Below, piece by piece: positions 4,972-5,481 of a DNA stretch of 5,481 nucleotides. The number at the start of each line of letters is the position of its first letter. Position 1 is the stretch's first letter. Position numbers and translations under genes: made by a program. The notes beneath the pieces were generated by a model. That model worked only from the letters and a program-made list of their open reading frames with translations. It was not told the origin of the DNA and ran no database searches. This DNA comes from Bacillota bacterium (GTDB lineage Bacteria > Bacillota > Clostridia > Lachnospirales > Lachnospiraceae): NCBI GenBank assembly GCA_023425485.1, contig JAFACO010000441.1, positions 1-5,481 on the forward strand, written 5' to 3'.

Positions 4972-5481
4972 TTACTCTATTTGGCAGGCTGGGCATATAA
5001 ATGTAGATGTGCTGCCTGTTTTTATTGAAATAATTGTTTCGCCGCAAACTGGGCAGGGTTGGTTTTCTTTATAGCCTACTAGGAAGTAATCCATTGTGAA
5101 ACCGCCTTTTTGACCAAAGAAATCACTTTCGAAAGCAAAGGAGCCTTTTTCCCGTGAAAGATTTAAAAACTCTGTTATGCTGTTATAAAGGAGCCTGACT
5201 TCTTCTCGGTTCATATCCGATATTTTCTTTTGAGGATGCAGACGGGCTTTGAATAAAATGTCGTGCATATACATATTCCCAATGCCGCCGACATTCTTTT
5301 GATTCATTAAGAAGGCTTTGACCTGTGTCTTTTTTCCCTTTATAAGAGATGAAAAATAATCAAGTGTAAAGCTTTCGTCAAACGGGTCAATCGCAATATC
5401 TTTTGTGTTCGGCTCTGATGCAAGTTCATCATCCGAAACGAGTAAGAATTTGCCGAACCACCAAAAGCGGGCGGTATAACC
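4972..5481 (-). CDS. Fpg/Nei-family DNA glycosylase, C-terminal part
   Basis: The frame is open from the right edge to a TAA at 4974-4972, giving 169 visible residues; the first ATG in the frame (5307) is internal, not the start. The family removes oxidised bases from DNA and nicks the strand in base-excision repair. Visible residues 42-83 hold the helix-two-turn-helix region with its signature NVGGIGNMYMHDILFKARLHP split around the conserved Asn69. A C-terminal zinc finger follows with C143-x2-C146-x16-C163-x2-C166, the exact family spacing. The arginine found at the twelfth position between the cysteine pairs in E. coli and Bacillus Fpg is Thr158 here. About 100 N-terminal residues, with the catalytic Pro-Glu start, lie outside the window. 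This prevents telling Fpg (MutM) from an endonuclease VIII-like protein; I favour the latter type because of the altered finger. No clear terminator follows. Confidence 0.85.
   Translation of the reverse strand, partial: GYTARFWWFGKFLLVSDDELASEPNTKDIAIDPFDESFTLDYFSSLIKGKKTQVKAFLMNQKNVGGIGNMYMHDILFKARLHPQKKISDMNREEVRLLYNSITEFLNLSREKGSFAFESDFFGQKGGFTMDYFLVGYKENQPCPVCGETIISIKTGSTSTFICPACQIE

Overview
The window is AT-rich DNA with strong AGGAG/GGAGG-type ribosome binding sites, lysine- and isoleucine-rich proteins, a Gram-positive style lipoprotein, a BspA-like leucine-rich repeat surface protein, and a two-domain DUF3788/DUF3795-type protein. Together these suggest a Firmicute of the Clostridia, most likely Lachnospiraceae or a close relative. 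This is inferred from protein character only; there is no rRNA or other phylogenetic marker.

Layout: (1) 1-470, minus strand: the N-terminal part of a secreted leucine-rich repeat protein that runs off the left edge, with its own promoter at 511-538. (2) 631-688: a strong hairpin terminator for the next gene. (3) 743-1672, minus: an XRE-type helix-turn-helix regulator with a TPR-like C-terminal half, resembling peptide-responsive (RNPP-type) regulators. (4) 1673-2159: a gene-free divergent intergenic region. It holds the regulator's probable promoter, a possible decayed coding remnant, a perfect 12-bp LacI/PurR-like palindrome, a very good sigma-A promoter, and an inverted repeat plus tandem 15-bp repeats over the -10 region. 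(5) 2160-4011, plus: a two-gene operon of a PadR-family repressor and a lipoprotein amidohydrolase with a complete set of metal ligands. It ends in a bidirectional terminator at 4028-4068. (6) 4114-4878, minus: a DUF3788-like domain fused to a cysteine-rich DUF3795-like domain, probably starting at a TTG codon. (7) 4972-5481, minus: the C-terminal 169 residues of an Fpg/Nei-family DNA glycosylase, cut by the right edge.

How the parts work together: PadR most likely represses its own promoter and the downstream amidohydrolase, so the enzyme would appear outside the membrane when an unknown ligand is present. A second regulator of the LacI family may act at the palindrome upstream of the -35. 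The DNA glycosylase and the DUF3788/DUF3795 gene lie in the same direction 93 bp apart and may be co-transcribed. I see no phage, transposon, CRISPR, toxin-antitoxin or biosynthetic cluster. The window looks like ordinary chromosomal accessory DNA, and its most interesting part is the control region at 1924-2024.
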